This document shows, piece by piece, positions 22,976 to 31,317 of a DNA stretch of 34,803 nt. Numbering within the stretch: position 1 is the first letter of the stretch; each line of letters opens with the position of its first letter. The stretch lies in NCBI GenBank assembly GCA_001780775.1, contig MFIO01000028.1, positions 1 through 34,803 on the forward strand, read 5' to 3'. The position numbers were made by a program, and so were the translations under genes. The DNA comes from Candidatus Giovannonibacteria bacterium RIFCSPLOWO2_12_FULL_43_11c. Its GTDB lineage: Bacteria > Patescibacteriota > Minisyncoccia > JACPKW01 > UBA11713. The notes below the pieces were generated by a model that worked only from the letters and a program-made list of their open reading frames with translations, searched no databases and was not told where the DNA came from.

Positions 22976-23718
22976 TGAGAATTACTGTAATTATCCCAAC
23001 GTATAACGAAGCCCAAACCATCGAAAGGCTTCTTCGTGACGTGAGGGGCGAATTTTCCGGGATCCCAAATCACGAATTTAAGATTTTGGTAGTCGATGCC
23101 AACTCGCCGGATGGTACCGGAGGTATAGTAAAAACGGCCAAGAAAAAGTATCCGGAGATAGAGTTGTTGGCGGAGAAGGGACAGCGCGGGCTGGGGTTGG
23201 CATATATCGCCGGGATGAATTATGCCCGAGAGAAGCTGGAAGCCGAAGCGATTATGGAATTCGACGGAGATTACCAGCACGACCCAAAAGATATAAAAAA
23301 ACTTGTTGGAGAGCTTGACCGAGGGCACGATTACGTAATTGGTTCCCGATATATTCCCGGAGGAAGCGTCCCGGAGAAATGGTCGGCGAGACAGAAATTC
23401 TTATCAAAATACGGAAGTTGGTTTATAAAAAAAACGCTCGCTCTCCCGACCTATGACAATACTTCCGGGTTTAAGCTTTCAAGAGTTCGCGGATTTTATG
23501 ATAAATTACCGCTCGACGAAGATAAAATTTTATCCCACTATCACGCTTATAAAATACATCTTTTGTGTGAAATGCTTAAGATGGGGGCAAAAACAAAAGA
23601 AGTTCCAATAAAATTTCTCGAGAGAAAAAACGGAAGTTCAAAAAGTACCGCCCGCGATATCCTGGAGTCACTAAAGGTTGTCTCCATTTTGAAGTTACGG
23701 AGTTTTCTTGAGAGATGA
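22975..23718 (+). CDS. Polyprenyl-phosphate sugar synthase (DPM1-like GT2)
   Basis: A 247-residue GT-A enzyme resembling dolichol-phosphate mannosyltransferase: VIIPTYNEAQTIERLL, VVDANSPDGTGGI, the metal-binding DGD in MEFDGDYQHDP, VIGSRYIPGG, and TSGFKLSR followed by FLERKNGSSKS. It lacks the C-terminal membrane helices of DpmA or GtrB types, like the soluble DPM1 form. It should move a sugar from a nucleotide to polyprenyl phosphate at the inner face of the membrane. It overlaps the GT-C gene by one base and the next gene by ATGA. Confidence 0.9.
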   Translation: MRITVIIPTYNEAQTIERLLRDVRGEFSGIPNHEFKILVVDANSPDGTGGIVKTAKKKYPEIELLAEKGQRGLGLAYIAGMNYAREKLEAEAIMEFDGDYQHDPKDIKKLVGELDRGHDYVIGSRYIPGGSVPEKWSARQKFLSKYGSWFIKKTLALPTYDNTSGFKLSRVRGFYDKLPLDEDKILSHYHAYKIHLLCEMLKMGAKTKEVPIKFLERKNGSSKSTARDILESLKVVSILKLRSFLER

Positions 23719-24764
23719 AAATTTATTACGTGGCGAATGCCAGAATGCCCTCCGAGAAGGCACACGGCATACAGCTCGCCAAAATGTGCGAGGCTTTTTT
23801 GCTCTCAGGCGCGGATTTGGAGTTGGTTTTGCCAAAACGCCTGCCTGCGCAGGCAGGTAGCGCAAAAAGTCTCAAGGAATTCTATGGACTCAAAGTCGAA
23901 ATTCCTGTTAAAAAACTTCCGGTTTTGAATTTAGGCTTTGCCATAAGTTCGCTTTCGTTTATGTTTTCTTATTTTTTCTACCTTCTCAGCAAGAAAAATT
24001 CTCTAATCTACACGATTGATATGGATAACTTCTCTTTTGTTCCTCTTCGTTTCTTGGGTTTCTCGTATTTCTCGGAGATTCACGACGCGAAAAGAAAAAC
24101 TTTTTTCTGGAAGGTTTTTCTAAAAAAAATTTCAGGAGCGATTGTAATAAATAACAACATTAAAAAAAGCCTAATAGAGCGATTTGGGCTTTCTTCAGAA
24201 AAAATATTAGTCGAGCCGAACGGCATTGATCTCGAGATGTTTTCTGATAAGATTTCAAAAAGGGAAGCTAGAGCGAAACTGAATTTGCCACCCGATAAAA
24301 AAATTGCGCTCTATGTCGGACGTAGAACTTGGTGGAAAGGGATGGAAATTTTATCCGAGGCGGAGAAATTACTTCCGTCGGAAACGATTTATGTTGTCGA
24401 AAATAGGCCCTATTCAGAAATTCCGCTTTGGAACGCGGTAGCGGACGTGTGTATAGTCCTCGGCACTAAAAAACACGAATACTCATATTTTCATACCTCT
24501 CCCATGAAACTTTTCGAGTATATGGCATCTGGGCGGCCCATTCTCGCAGCGGATACGCCGGCCAACCGCGAGATCGTTTCCGAAAGCGAAGCCTATTTCT
24601 ACGAACCGGATAATCCAAAGGACCTTGCGGATAAAATTAAGCAAATAATGACAAATCCGCCAGATTCGAAGTTAAAAGTAGATAATGCCCGCGCTAAGGT
24701 CGAAAATTATACATGGTCCAAAAGAGCGGAGAAAATTTTGGAGTTTATAGAAAAATATGACTGA
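23715..24764 (+). CDS. GT4-family glycosyltransferase carrying an in-frame palindrome
   Basis: A 349-residue GT-B enzyme: ANARMPSEKAHGIQLAKMCEAF at the N-terminus, EIHDAKRKTF, VEPNGIDLEMF at the border, IALYVGRRTWWKGM in the donor domain, and FHTSPMKLFEYMASGRPILAAD in place of the usual E-x7-E, a known GT4 variant. An 18-bp palindrome at 23840-23857 encodes RLPAQAGS between residues about 42 and 49, in a loop where related proteins are shorter, suggesting an inserted repeat that kept the frame. It overlaps the methyltransferase gene by eight bases. Confidence 0.88.
   Translation: MKIYYVANARMPSEKAHGIQLAKMCEAFLLSGADLELVLPKRLPAQAGSAKSLKEFYGLKVEIPVKKLPVLNLGFAISSLSFMFSYFFYLLSKKNSLIYTIDMDNFSFVPLRFLGFSYFSEIHDAKRKTFFWKVFLKKISGAIVINNNIKKSLIERFGLSSEKILVEPNGIDLEMFSDKISKREARAKLNLPPDKKIALYVGRRTWWKGMEILSEAEKLLPSETIYVVENRPYSEIPLWNAVADVCIVLGTKKHEYSYFHTSPMKLFEYMASGRPILAADTPANREIVSESEAYFYEPDNPKDLADKIKQIMTNPPDSKLKVDNARAKVENYTWSKRAEKILEFIEKYD
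23840..23857. repeat. 18-bp perfect palindrome inside a glycosyltransferase gene
   Basis: CCTGCCTGC followed directly by its reverse complement GCAGGCAGG. It is G+C rich against the local background and in frame. A degraded sequence with the same CTGCCTGCGG words occurs at 4886-4894 in the tail of the first VirD4-like gene. Confidence 0.8.
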
Positions 24765-25329
24765 TTTTTGTGCGCCTAAAATTTGGACAATGAAAGGATT
24801 TGTGAAAGATGATATTCTTGGCGGCAAGAAGGCGCTTGATGTCGGGTGCGGGCCGAGGAAACTTCCCGGGGCAGTTGGGATGGATATGAGTAAATTTCCC
24901 GGAGTTGATGTTGTTCACGATGCCAATGAAACACCTTGGCCATTTGAAGATAATTCCTTTGATCTCGTTCTGTTTAACCAGTCACTTGAGCATTTAGATG
25001 ACGTTTCTAAGGCCCTGGAAGATGCCATGCGCGTTCTAAAATCGAAGGGGAGACTTATCATCCAAGTTCCATATTTTCGTTCTGTGGACGCGTTTGCCGA
25101 TACAACACACCGGCATTTTTTCACTTCTGGGTCTCTTGAACTTATAGGCATTCTTAAGCTAGAATTTAGAACTCTAGGATTTTGGTACGGATGGCCGCAT
25201 ATATCAAAGAATCCGCTGCGACAACTTTTCAAAAATTTTATTCACCAGCATCCTAATTTTTATGATAAATATTTATCCATATTAATCCCAATCGAATGTC
25301 TCACATGGGAATTAGAAAAAAGAAATTAA
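24757..25329 (+). CDS. Class I SAM-dependent methyltransferase
   Basis: A 190-residue Methyltransf_11-type protein. ALDVGCGPRKLPGAVGMD is motif I (SAM binding) with the acidic end of strand 2; LVLFNQSLEHLDD is motif II with the SLEHL signature; GRLIIQVPYFRSVD follows. HRHFFTSGSLELIGI suggests a small-molecule or glycan substrate cluster member. It overlaps genes on both sides and resembles the minus-strand methyltransferase at 32988-33539 (shared PGVDVVHD and HxxFxxxxxE segments). A glycan or sugar-nucleotide substrate is inferred from position. Confidence 0.85.
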   Translation: MTDFCAPKIWTMKGFVKDDILGGKKALDVGCGPRKLPGAVGMDMSKFPGVDVVHDANETPWPFEDNSFDLVLFNQSLEHLDDVSKALEDAMRVLKSKGRLIIQVPYFRSVDAFADTTHRHFFTSGSLELIGILKLEFRTLGFWYGWPHISKNPLRQLFKNFIHQHPNFYDKYLSILIPIECLTWELEKRN

Positions 25330-25757
25330 TAACCGTAGCGGTATCTGGAGGTTTTGACCCGATTCATATTGGTCACGTTCGTCTTTTCCAACACGCAAAA
25401 AAACTAGGAGATAAACTCATCGTAATTCTCAACAATGACAATTGGCTTTTGAAAAAGAAGGGGCACGTTTTTATGCCAGAGAAAGAACGAAAAGAAATCA
25501 TCGAATCTATCAGAGGGGTTGACGGTGTGTTTTTGACTAAACACACCAAAAATACGAAGGATAGGAGTATATGCCGCGAACTTAAAATTTTGCGCCCAGA
25601 TATTTTTGCGAACGGAGGGGATAGGACCAGCCGCAATATTCCTGAATATAAACTTTGCCATAAATTGGACATTAAAATGAAATTTGGGCTGGGGCATGGC
25701 GGAAAAGTCCAATCCTCCTCATGGCTTATAGGAAAAATCGCAAATAAAAGGAAATGA
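25296..25757 (+). CDS. Cytidylyltransferase/adenylyltransferase (TagD/RfaE2-like)
   Basis: A 153-residue nucleotidyltransferase of the HIGH superfamily: SGGFDPIHIGHVRLFQHAK contains the H-x-G-H nucleotide-binding motif; GDKLIVILNNDNWLLKKKG is the following helix-strand; RPDIFANGGDRT and SSSWLIGKI correspond to the second nucleotide-binding region. It should activate a sugar- or polyol-phosphate with CTP or ATP. The PfkB-type kinase at 29222 is RfaE1-like, so the two could act as separate halves of a heptose activation system, but this protein has SSS where RfaE2 usually has STT. Starts at 25296 or 25305 are both possible; the overlap with the methyltransferase gene is 25-34 bases. Confidence 0.85.
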   Translation: MSHMGIRKKKLITVAVSGGFDPIHIGHVRLFQHAKKLGDKLIVILNNDNWLLKKKGHVFMPEKERKEIIESIRGVDGVFLTKHTKNTKDRSICRELKILRPDIFANGGDRTSRNIPEYKLCHKLDIKMKFGLGHGGKVQSSSWLIGKIANKRK

Positions 25758-26806
25758 GGGTTGGGATCATTTTAAATCCCTATGGCGAAGATAAACCAGC
25801 CGGTCTCGGGCGCTCGGTGTACGAAATGGCACGCGCGATGCTTGAACTCGATAGAGAAAACGAGTATTTGATTATTCTAAGAAAAAAGCCAAGAACCCTG
25901 CCTAAATTTACAGGCAATAATTGGAAAATAAAAATAGCGGACCATAAATATTTTTGGATTGATAGAGCTATCCGTGGAGAAGAGCTCGACGTCTGTATTT
26001 TTAATACGCCAGTTATCTCTTTTCTTTTTAGGCCTAAAAAAACCATCGTGGTTACTTACGATTATGCTTATGATGACTTTGGATCGAGCCGGTTTTTAAA
26101 ATGGCTAAATGGATATGCATTAAGAAAGGCGGATCTTATATTTGCAATTTCCGAGGCGACTAAACGAGAGACAGTAAGGCTATTTGGAATACAGGAAGGA
26201 AAAATTAGGATTGCGAATTTGGGATATAACGATATTTCATCTATATCAGAGACTGGAGTCAGAAATCTGCCGCAAAAATTCTTCTTTTTCGTTGGTGCGA
26301 TTAAAGAGCGTAAAAATGTCTTGGGAATTATTCAAGCCTTTGCTCATGTAAGGGCTAAACTTGACGAAAAGATGGTAATCTCTGGGAACGGCAGCGGTCC
26401 CTATTTTCAGAAGATTTTGGATTTTGTGCGTCTAAATAATCTTTCGGGTGATATAATTTTTTTGGGGCAAACTTCAGATCCCGAACTCGTATATTTGTAT
26501 AAGCATGCTACAGCGCTGATTTTTCCAAGTTTTATTGAGGGATTTGGACTTCCAATTCTTGAGGCAATGGGCTGTGGTTTGCCAGTCGTTACCTCAAATG
26601 TCTCTTCTCTCCCGGAAGTTGCTGGAGACGCCGCGTTACTGGCCGACCCGTATGATCCGGTTGCCATCGCTGATGCAATGTTTAAAATCTCAAGCGATGA
26701 AAGACTGCGCAATGACTTAATTAGAAAAGGATATATGCAGATCAAGAAATTTACTTGGAAGAAATCAGCGCGCGATATACTGGCGTCGTTAAACGAGCTA
26801 GACTAA
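25754..26806 (+). CDS. GT4-family glycosyltransferase
   Basis: A 350-residue GT-B enzyme: ILNPYGEDKPAGLGRSVYEMARAM, FAISEATKRETVRLFG, RIANLGYNDI at the border, FFFVGAIKERKNVLGIIQAF in the donor domain, and E-x7-E in SFIEGFGLPILEAMGCGLPVVTSN with the SLPEVAGDAALL tail typical of mannosyltransferase-like GT4 proteins. Its C-terminus (QIKKFTWKKSARDILASL) is echoed by the gene remnant at 29162-29218. AAGGAA lies next to the start, and it overlaps the nucleotidyltransferase gene by ATGA. Confidence 0.9.
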   Translation: MRVGIILNPYGEDKPAGLGRSVYEMARAMLELDRENEYLIILRKKPRTLPKFTGNNWKIKIADHKYFWIDRAIRGEELDVCIFNTPVISFLFRPKKTIVVTYDYAYDDFGSSRFLKWLNGYALRKADLIFAISEATKRETVRLFGIQEGKIRIANLGYNDISSISETGVRNLPQKFFFFVGAIKERKNVLGIIQAFAHVRAKLDEKMVISGNGSGPYFQKILDFVRLNNLSGDIIFLGQTSDPELVYLYKHATALIFPSFIEGFGLPILEAMGCGLPVVTSNVSSLPEVAGDAALLADPYDPVAIADAMFKISSDERLRNDLIRKGYMQIKKFTWKKSARDILASLNELD

Positions 26807-26810
26807 CCAT

Positions 26811-27812
26811 ATGAAAAGTAAGAATATTCTTATAACTGGAGGTGCTGGGTTTATCGGCTATCATTTGGCCAAACATCTTTTGAGAGACAAGGAAGTCAAC
26901 TTAGTATTGGTAGATAATTTACAAAGATATAAAGGAAAAATGGATGAGGCTTTCAAAACATTAATTACTGAGCCAAGGGTTAAGTTTTTACAGATGGATC
27001 TTACAGACCCTTCCGTTTACAAAAATTTTGGAGGTGGTTATGAACAAGTTTATCATCTCGCCGCTATAAATGGAACTAAGTTTTTTTATGAAATGCCGCA
27101 TGATATTTTGCGGAAAGACACTCTTATGAACCTAAATATACTTGAATGGTTCCGCAAAGAAAATGGCGACGGCAAATTTGCTTTTACTTCCTCGTGCGAG
27201 GCATATGCCGGAGGTCTTAAAGCTTTTGGTAAATTATCCCTACCAACTCCGGAAAATATCCCATTGGTAGTAGAAGATCCATACAACGCCCGTTGGTCTT
27301 ATGCCGCGGTAAAAATAATTGGAGAGATGTCGGTGATTCATTATGCGCAAGCATATAATTTTAAGGGGCTTATATTACGACCACATAATTTTTATGGACC
27401 GCGAGACATAGATGCGCACGTAATTCCGGATTTTTTTTCCAGAATCCTAAGGAAAACAGACCCTTTTGTAATTAACGGCGCAGATAATACAAGAGATTTC
27501 TGCTATATTGATGATGCGGTAAAGGCGATGAAACTTTCCATGGATTCTGGCTGGAAAGAAGATGAACTGGTAAGCACAATTAACATTGGAACTGGAATTG
27601 AAACTCCGATTAGAAAACTTGCGGAAGTATTATTTGATGTCGTAAATTGGCATCCGAAGGAGTTAGAAATTCGCTCGGCGCCCGTTGGAAGCGTTGATAG
27701 GCGAGTTGCCGATATATCGAAAATTCAGAAGTTAACTGGTTGGAAACCTTTGGTGTCGCTCGCGGATGGGCTTCGCGAGACGTATAACTGGCATAAATCA
27801 TATATATCTTGA
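26811..27812 (+). CDS. NAD-dependent nucleotide-sugar epimerase/dehydratase (extended SDR)
   Basis: A 333-residue extended short-chain dehydrogenase. TGGAGFIGYHLAKHL is the NAD-binding glycine motif, YHLAAINGTKFFYEMP follows strand 4, FTSSCEAYAGG holds the catalytic Ser, and WSYAAVKIIGEM is the Y-x3-K active site; LRPHNFYGPRD and DNTRDFCYIDDAVKAM are standard for sugar-nucleotide enzymes. It may be a UDP-hexose epimerase, dehydratase or UDP-xylose-synthase-like decarboxylase; the adjacent UDP-sugar dehydrogenase would fit the last, but the substrate is not readable. It starts four bases after a GT4 gene. Confidence 0.88.
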   Translation: MKSKNILITGGAGFIGYHLAKHLLRDKEVNLVLVDNLQRYKGKMDEAFKTLITEPRVKFLQMDLTDPSVYKNFGGGYEQVYHLAAINGTKFFYEMPHDILRKDTLMNLNILEWFRKENGDGKFAFTSSCEAYAGGLKAFGKLSLPTPENIPLVVEDPYNARWSYAAVKIIGEMSVIHYAQAYNFKGLILRPHNFYGPRDIDAHVIPDFFSRILRKTDPFVINGADNTRDFCYIDDAVKAMKLSMDSGWKEDELVSTINIGTGIETPIRKLAEVLFDVVNWHPKELEIRSAPVGSVDRRVADISKIQKLTGWKPLVSLADGLRETYNWHKSYIS

Positions 27813-27818
27813 AACATT

Positions 27819-29141
27819 ATGGAAAATAAAACGGAGCAGCGAATCGGTGTGATTGGATTAGGGTACGTAGGACTCACGTTAGCACTCTGCCTTGCAGAGT
27901 GCGGTTTTCGGGTAAGCGGTTTTGACAAGAGTAAGAAGGTTATAAAGATTATTAAAAAAGGAGAAATGCCATTTTATGAAGCCGGCCTTAAACATCTTCT
28001 CAAAAAATATTTAGGACAAAGATTTATCGTCACAGACAATTTTACAGGCAAGAATGTTTGCGATACATATATTATAGCAGTAGGGTCGCCCTTAAATAAA
28101 AAAAATAAGCCAGATTTGCATGATTTAAAAGATGTAGCAGAAGACTTGGGGATTATTTTAAAGAGGGGCGATTCTGTTATTTTGCGTTCCACGGTCCCGA
28201 TAGGCGCGACAAGAAATTTTATTATCCCTATTTTGGAAGAAAAATCAGGTCTTAAAGCCGGCGATGATTTTTTTGTGTCGTTTGCGCCTGAGCGTACGGT
28301 ATCTGGCTGCGCTCTCGAGGAATTAAGAACGTTGCCGCAAGTAATTGGAGAAATAGATAAAAAAAATGCTGGATCTGCAGCTAGAATTTTTTCTAGCATG
28401 ACAGATACGATTGTTATGGTGGATTCTTTAGAAGAAGCCGAAATAGTTAAACTTATTAATAATACATATCGCGATGTTACATTTGGATTTGCAAATGAAG
28501 TCGCACTGATTGCCCAGCGCTGGGGGATGGATGGTAAAAAGGTTATTGAGGCAGCGAATCATGGTTACCGAAGGGGGGGTATTCCGCTTCCGAGTCCAGG
28601 GGTTGGGGGTTATTGCTTAACTAAAGATCCATTTATTTTTATCGAGTCTGCTAAGAGCAAGGGGTATGACCCCCTGCTCTTTAAGCATGCCAGGAACACG
28701 AGCGATAAAATGATAGATTTTATTTCAGAGCACACCTTATCGTTTTTAAAAAATTATAAAAATCATAAAAGAGATCCAAAAATTTTGATACTTGGTGTAG
28801 CTTTCAAGGGTAATCCGGCGACCTCTGATGTTCGATGGTCTACGTCAATATCATTGATTAAAAATTTGCAAAACGCGAGTTACAATAATATTTTTGCATT
28901 TGATCCGGTTGTTAGACGAGATGATATTTTAATCCATAACATTAAGCATGTTGTTGATATCAAAAAGGGGTTTGTCGATACCGATGTCATACTTGTTGGC
29001 AATAATCATTCCTATTTTAAAGAAATGGAAATTAAAAAAATGCTTTCATTGACTTCAAAACCAGTTCTGCTTTTTGATAGTTGGGGCCTTTTTGATAAAG
29101 AATTGTCAGAACTAAAAGATGTTTATTATAAACGATTATAA
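27819..29141 (+). CDS. UDP-sugar 6-dehydrogenase (UDP-ManNAc/UDP-glucose dehydrogenase type)
   Basis: A 440-residue enzyme that oxidises C6 of a UDP-sugar to a uronic acid in two NAD-dependent steps. IGVIGLGYVGLTLAL is the Rossmann glycine motif, SPERTVSGCALEELRTLPQVIG and KLINNTYRDVTFGFANE are the central helix regions, and the catalytic Cys lies in PSPGVGGYCLTKDP. LILGVAFKGNPATSDVRWS belongs to the C-terminal UDP-binding domain. The E-R-T..G.ALEELRT string resembles WecC more than Ugd, so UDP-ManNAc is a reasonable guess. Two three-base-loop hairpins lie in its coding sequence (27882-27902, 28653-28681). Confidence 0.9.
   Translation: MENKTEQRIGVIGLGYVGLTLALCLAECGFRVSGFDKSKKVIKIIKKGEMPFYEAGLKHLLKKYLGQRFIVTDNFTGKNVCDTYIIAVGSPLNKKNKPDLHDLKDVAEDLGIILKRGDSVILRSTVPIGATRNFIIPILEEKSGLKAGDDFFVSFAPERTVSGCALEELRTLPQVIGEIDKKNAGSAARIFSSMTDTIVMVDSLEEAEIVKLINNTYRDVTFGFANEVALIAQRWGMDGKKVIEAANHGYRRGGIPLPSPGVGGYCLTKDPFIFIESAKSKGYDPLLFKHARNTSDKMIDFISEHTLSFLKNYKNHKRDPKILILGVAFKGNPATSDVRWSTSISLIKNLQNASYNNIFAFDPVVRRDDILIHNIKHVVDIKKGFVDTDVILVGNNHSYFKEMEIKKMLSLTSKPVLLFDSWGLFDKELSELKDVYYKRL
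27882..27902. repeat. Hairpin with 9-bp perfect stem and 3-base loop in the dehydrogenase gene
   Basis: GCACTCTGC (27882-27890) pairs perfectly with 27894-27902 around CTT. The position encodes LALCLAECGF in the conserved Rossmann helix, so it did not arise as a net insertion. Confidence 0.5.
28653..28681. repeat. Hairpin with 13-position stem (one mismatch) and 3-base loop
   Basis: AAGAGCA-A-GGGGT (28653-28665) pairs with ACCCC-C-TGCTCTT (28669-28681) around ATG, 12 of 13 positions paired. It lies in frame in the dehydrogenase gene. Confidence 0.5.
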
Positions 29142-29149
29142 GTAAAACC

Positions 29150-29218
29150 AGTGCTACTTCACAGATTAGAAAATTCACTTGGGAGAAATCCGCGAGAGAG
29201 ATGCTGGCGCTGCTGTAA
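29150..29218 (+). pseudogene. Remnant of a GT4 glycosyltransferase 3' end
   Basis: One frame reads QIRKFTWEKSAREMLALL and then TAA (29162-29218), matching the C-terminus of the intact GT4 at 25754-26806 (QIKKFTWKKSARDILASL). Over 48 bases the DNA is about 79% identical by hand count. No start codon or further glycosyltransferase sequence precedes it; the dehydrogenase gene ends at 29141. It is therefore a leftover from deletion, duplication or block insertion. Confidence 0.75.
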
Positions 29219-29221
29219 TTT

Positions 29222-30205
29222 ATGGATCAATTATCAAAAATAATTGAGAACTTTCCAGGAAAACGAGTAGGGATTGTTGGCGATTTAATGCTTGATAGGT
29301 ATTTGTCTTGCGAAATAAAAAGGATTTCCCAGGAAGCGCCGATACCGATCGCTAAAGTATTAAACGAGAAGTTCGTACTAGGCGGAGCGGCTAATGTTGC
29401 GGCTAACGTTCGGAGCTTGGGCGGAGAGGCAGAAGTGCTGGGACTTTTCGGCACTGATTCAAAAGGAGAAATGATGTTAAAAATGTTAAGGGAACAGGGG
29501 ATAGAGCGTTCCCTTTCTCTGAAGTCTTCAGACCGCCCGACGACGGTTAAGACGAGGATTGTTTCTGGAAATCATCAGATTGTCCGGATAGATATGGAGA
29601 GCGATGAAAATATTTCCAAAAATGAAGAAGAGGAAATACTAAGTAGGTTGCCAGAATTTCTCGATAGAAGCGAAATTATAATTATATCCGATTATGCTAA
29701 GGGCTTTGTTACGGAGAATCTAGCGAAGAAGATAATTCTCCTTGCCAAAGAGCGCGGAATCAAAGTTCTTGTTGATCCAAAAAAGTTCGAATATTTTACA
29801 GGCGCCTATCTCATAAAGCCAAATAAAGAAGAGGCGGAACATACTGCCGGGGTTAGGTTTATGGCTGATTATTCTAATGCCAGCGAAATATTGAAAATAT
29901 TGCATGAAAAATTTAATTCGAATCTCGCGGTCACTTTGGGCAAGGACGGTATGATGATATCCGAGGGGAAAGGTATTTCGAGAACCAAGTCATTGGCAAA
30001 AGAAGTTTATGACGTATCTGGCGCAGGAGATACGGTTATGGCGGCATTGGCTTTGGGCCTGGCTTCCGGATCGGATTTAAAAACATCAGCTTTAATAAGC
30101 AATTATGCAGCCGGTGTTGCCGTTAGCAAGGTTGGCACAGCTACGGTCTCAGTTCTGGAAGTTTTGGAATTGATTAAGAAAAATGGCGTCTCAAGCTTTG
30201 TATGA
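29222..30205 (+). CDS. rfaE1: PfkB-family kinase, heptose-7-phosphate kinase (RfaE1/HldE-N) type
   Basis: A 327-residue ribokinase-fold enzyme matching the N-terminal domain of HldE: VGDLMLDRYLSCEIKRISQEAPIPI is characteristic, then GGAANVAANVRSLGG, VKTRIVSGNHQIVRID, ISDYAKGF, and the ATP/anion-hole motif DVSGAGDTVMAALALGLASG with the catalytic Asp. It should phosphorylate D-glycero-D-manno-heptose 7-phosphate at C1. The adenylyltransferase half of HldE is missing; a separate nucleotidyltransferase is at 25296. Two GT9 heptosyltransferase-like proteins are nearby. GmhA and GmhB were not seen. The gene starts three bases after the GT4 remnant and overlaps the GT9 gene by ATGA. Confidence 0.85.
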   Translation: MDQLSKIIENFPGKRVGIVGDLMLDRYLSCEIKRISQEAPIPIAKVLNEKFVLGGAANVAANVRSLGGEAEVLGLFGTDSKGEMMLKMLREQGIERSLSLKSSDRPTTVKTRIVSGNHQIVRIDMESDENISKNEEEEILSRLPEFLDRSEIIIISDYAKGFVTENLAKKIILLAKERGIKVLVDPKKFEYFTGAYLIKPNKEEAEHTAGVRFMADYSNASEILKILHEKFNSNLAVTLGKDGMMISEGKGISRTKSLAKEVYDVSGAGDTVMAALALGLASGSDLKTSALISNYAAGVAVSKVGTATVSVLEVLELIKKNGVSSFV

Positions 30206-31305
30206 AGCGAGCGTATTATGAATTGAGACGAGTAGTTTTTGTCATGGGGGCGGTAATATTATCACCGTTTATTTACTTTTTTATTTCTTATAGAAAGCCA
30301 CGCGCTAGTGATGATAAGCCAATTCGTATACTTATAATTCCTCATCTGACCAGAATAGGAGATTTAATGTGTGCGACTCCCGTGTTCAGAGCAATTAAAG
30401 AGGAATATCCCGATGCGCAAGTGGCTGTTTTGGTGGCAGGAAGATTGGAGGGGCTTTTGAGAAATAATCGCAGCGTGGATGAGATAATTATATACCGCCA
30501 TTTTGATCTTTGGGGAACAATAAAAAAAATCAGGTCAGGCAATTTTGACTGGAGTTTCTCTCTTTCCGGGACCTCAATCAGTTCCGTAATTTCTTTTCTG
30601 AGTCTAATTCCCAGTCGCACAAAAATAACCAGGAGACCGCGTCCGTTTTCCGAATTTCTAACGGATTGGACTGCTAATTATCATACACGCTACGAATATC
30701 ATACGTATTTGCCACGGCGATATCTCGATATGTTGAAATTTATCGGAATTGAAAGTCCGCGGGAGGAAAAAGAGCTGGGAATAAGTCCGGAAGGTGAAAG
30801 AAAAGCTAAGATACATTCTTTTGACGTTGGCATATCAGTTTCTGCGGGAAATAAAATCAAAGAATGGGGAGATTTTAAGTTTTTAGAGCTCGCTCGCAAA
30901 ATAAAGGAAAAATATAGCGCAAGAGTTGTTTTTATCGGAAGCAAAAATGAGGAAGAAAGATTGCGAAAACTGGTTGGCGGAGAATTTGCTGTTGTTTGCG
31001 ATTTTAATCTTGAAGAGATATCCTCAATGCTCAAGAGGCTCAAACTTTTTATAGCCGTTGATACGGGATTAATTCACATGGCGCACGCCTTGAAAGTTCC
31101 CTTGATTGATATCATCGGTCCGGTTGATTCACGAGAGCAATCCCCAAGCGATGAATACAGCATTCGCGTCCTGCCTTCTCTGGGAATAAAGCCATCGTGT
31201 TTCGCTTTCGAAAAGCCTGGCGGAAAAGCAGAAAGCAAAAAAGCAATTGAGAGCATTAAAGTTGAAGATGTGGAGAGGGCAGTTGATAAATTATTGAAAG
31301 AGTAA
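30202..31305 (+). CDS. GT9-family (heptosyltransferase-like) protein with N-terminal membrane helix
   Basis: A 367-residue protein. After a membrane helix (about residues 9-29, VVFVMGAVILSPFIYFFI) comes the GT9 start IRILIIPHLTRIGDLMCATPVFRAIKEEYP, a middle region with LPRRYLDML, then VGISVSAGNKIKEWG, VVFIGSKNEEERL and FIAVDTGLIHMAHALKVPLIDIIGP, the donor-binding segment of ADP-heptose:LPS heptosyltransferases. CPR bacteria generally lack lipid A, so the acceptor is probably another glycan. It is a paralogue of the GT9 at 33566. Coupled to the RfaE1-like kinase by ATGA. Confidence 0.85.
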   Translation: MKRAYYELRRVVFVMGAVILSPFIYFFISYRKPRASDDKPIRILIIPHLTRIGDLMCATPVFRAIKEEYPDAQVAVLVAGRLEGLLRNNRSVDEIIIYRHFDLWGTIKKIRSGNFDWSFSLSGTSISSVISFLSLIPSRTKITRRPRPFSEFLTDWTANYHTRYEYHTYLPRRYLDMLKFIGIESPREEKELGISPEGERKAKIHSFDVGISVSAGNKIKEWGDFKFLELARKIKEKYSARVVFIGSKNEEERLRKLVGGEFAVVCDFNLEEISSMLKRLKLFIAVDTGLIHMAHALKVPLIDIIGPVDSREQSPSDEYSIRVLPSLGIKPSCFAFEKPGGKAESKKAIESIKVEDVERAVDKLLKE

Positions 31306-31317
31306 TAATTTATATTT

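Noticed and set aside
25524-25547. Nine-pair hairpin with six-base loop in the nucleotidyltransferase gene
   Set aside because: With loops up to ten bases roughly one nine-pair stem is expected by chance, and the site shows no insertion.
29488-29514. Eight-pair inverted repeat in the kinase gene
   Set aside because: Loop of about 12 bases and stem length within chance; no T-run.
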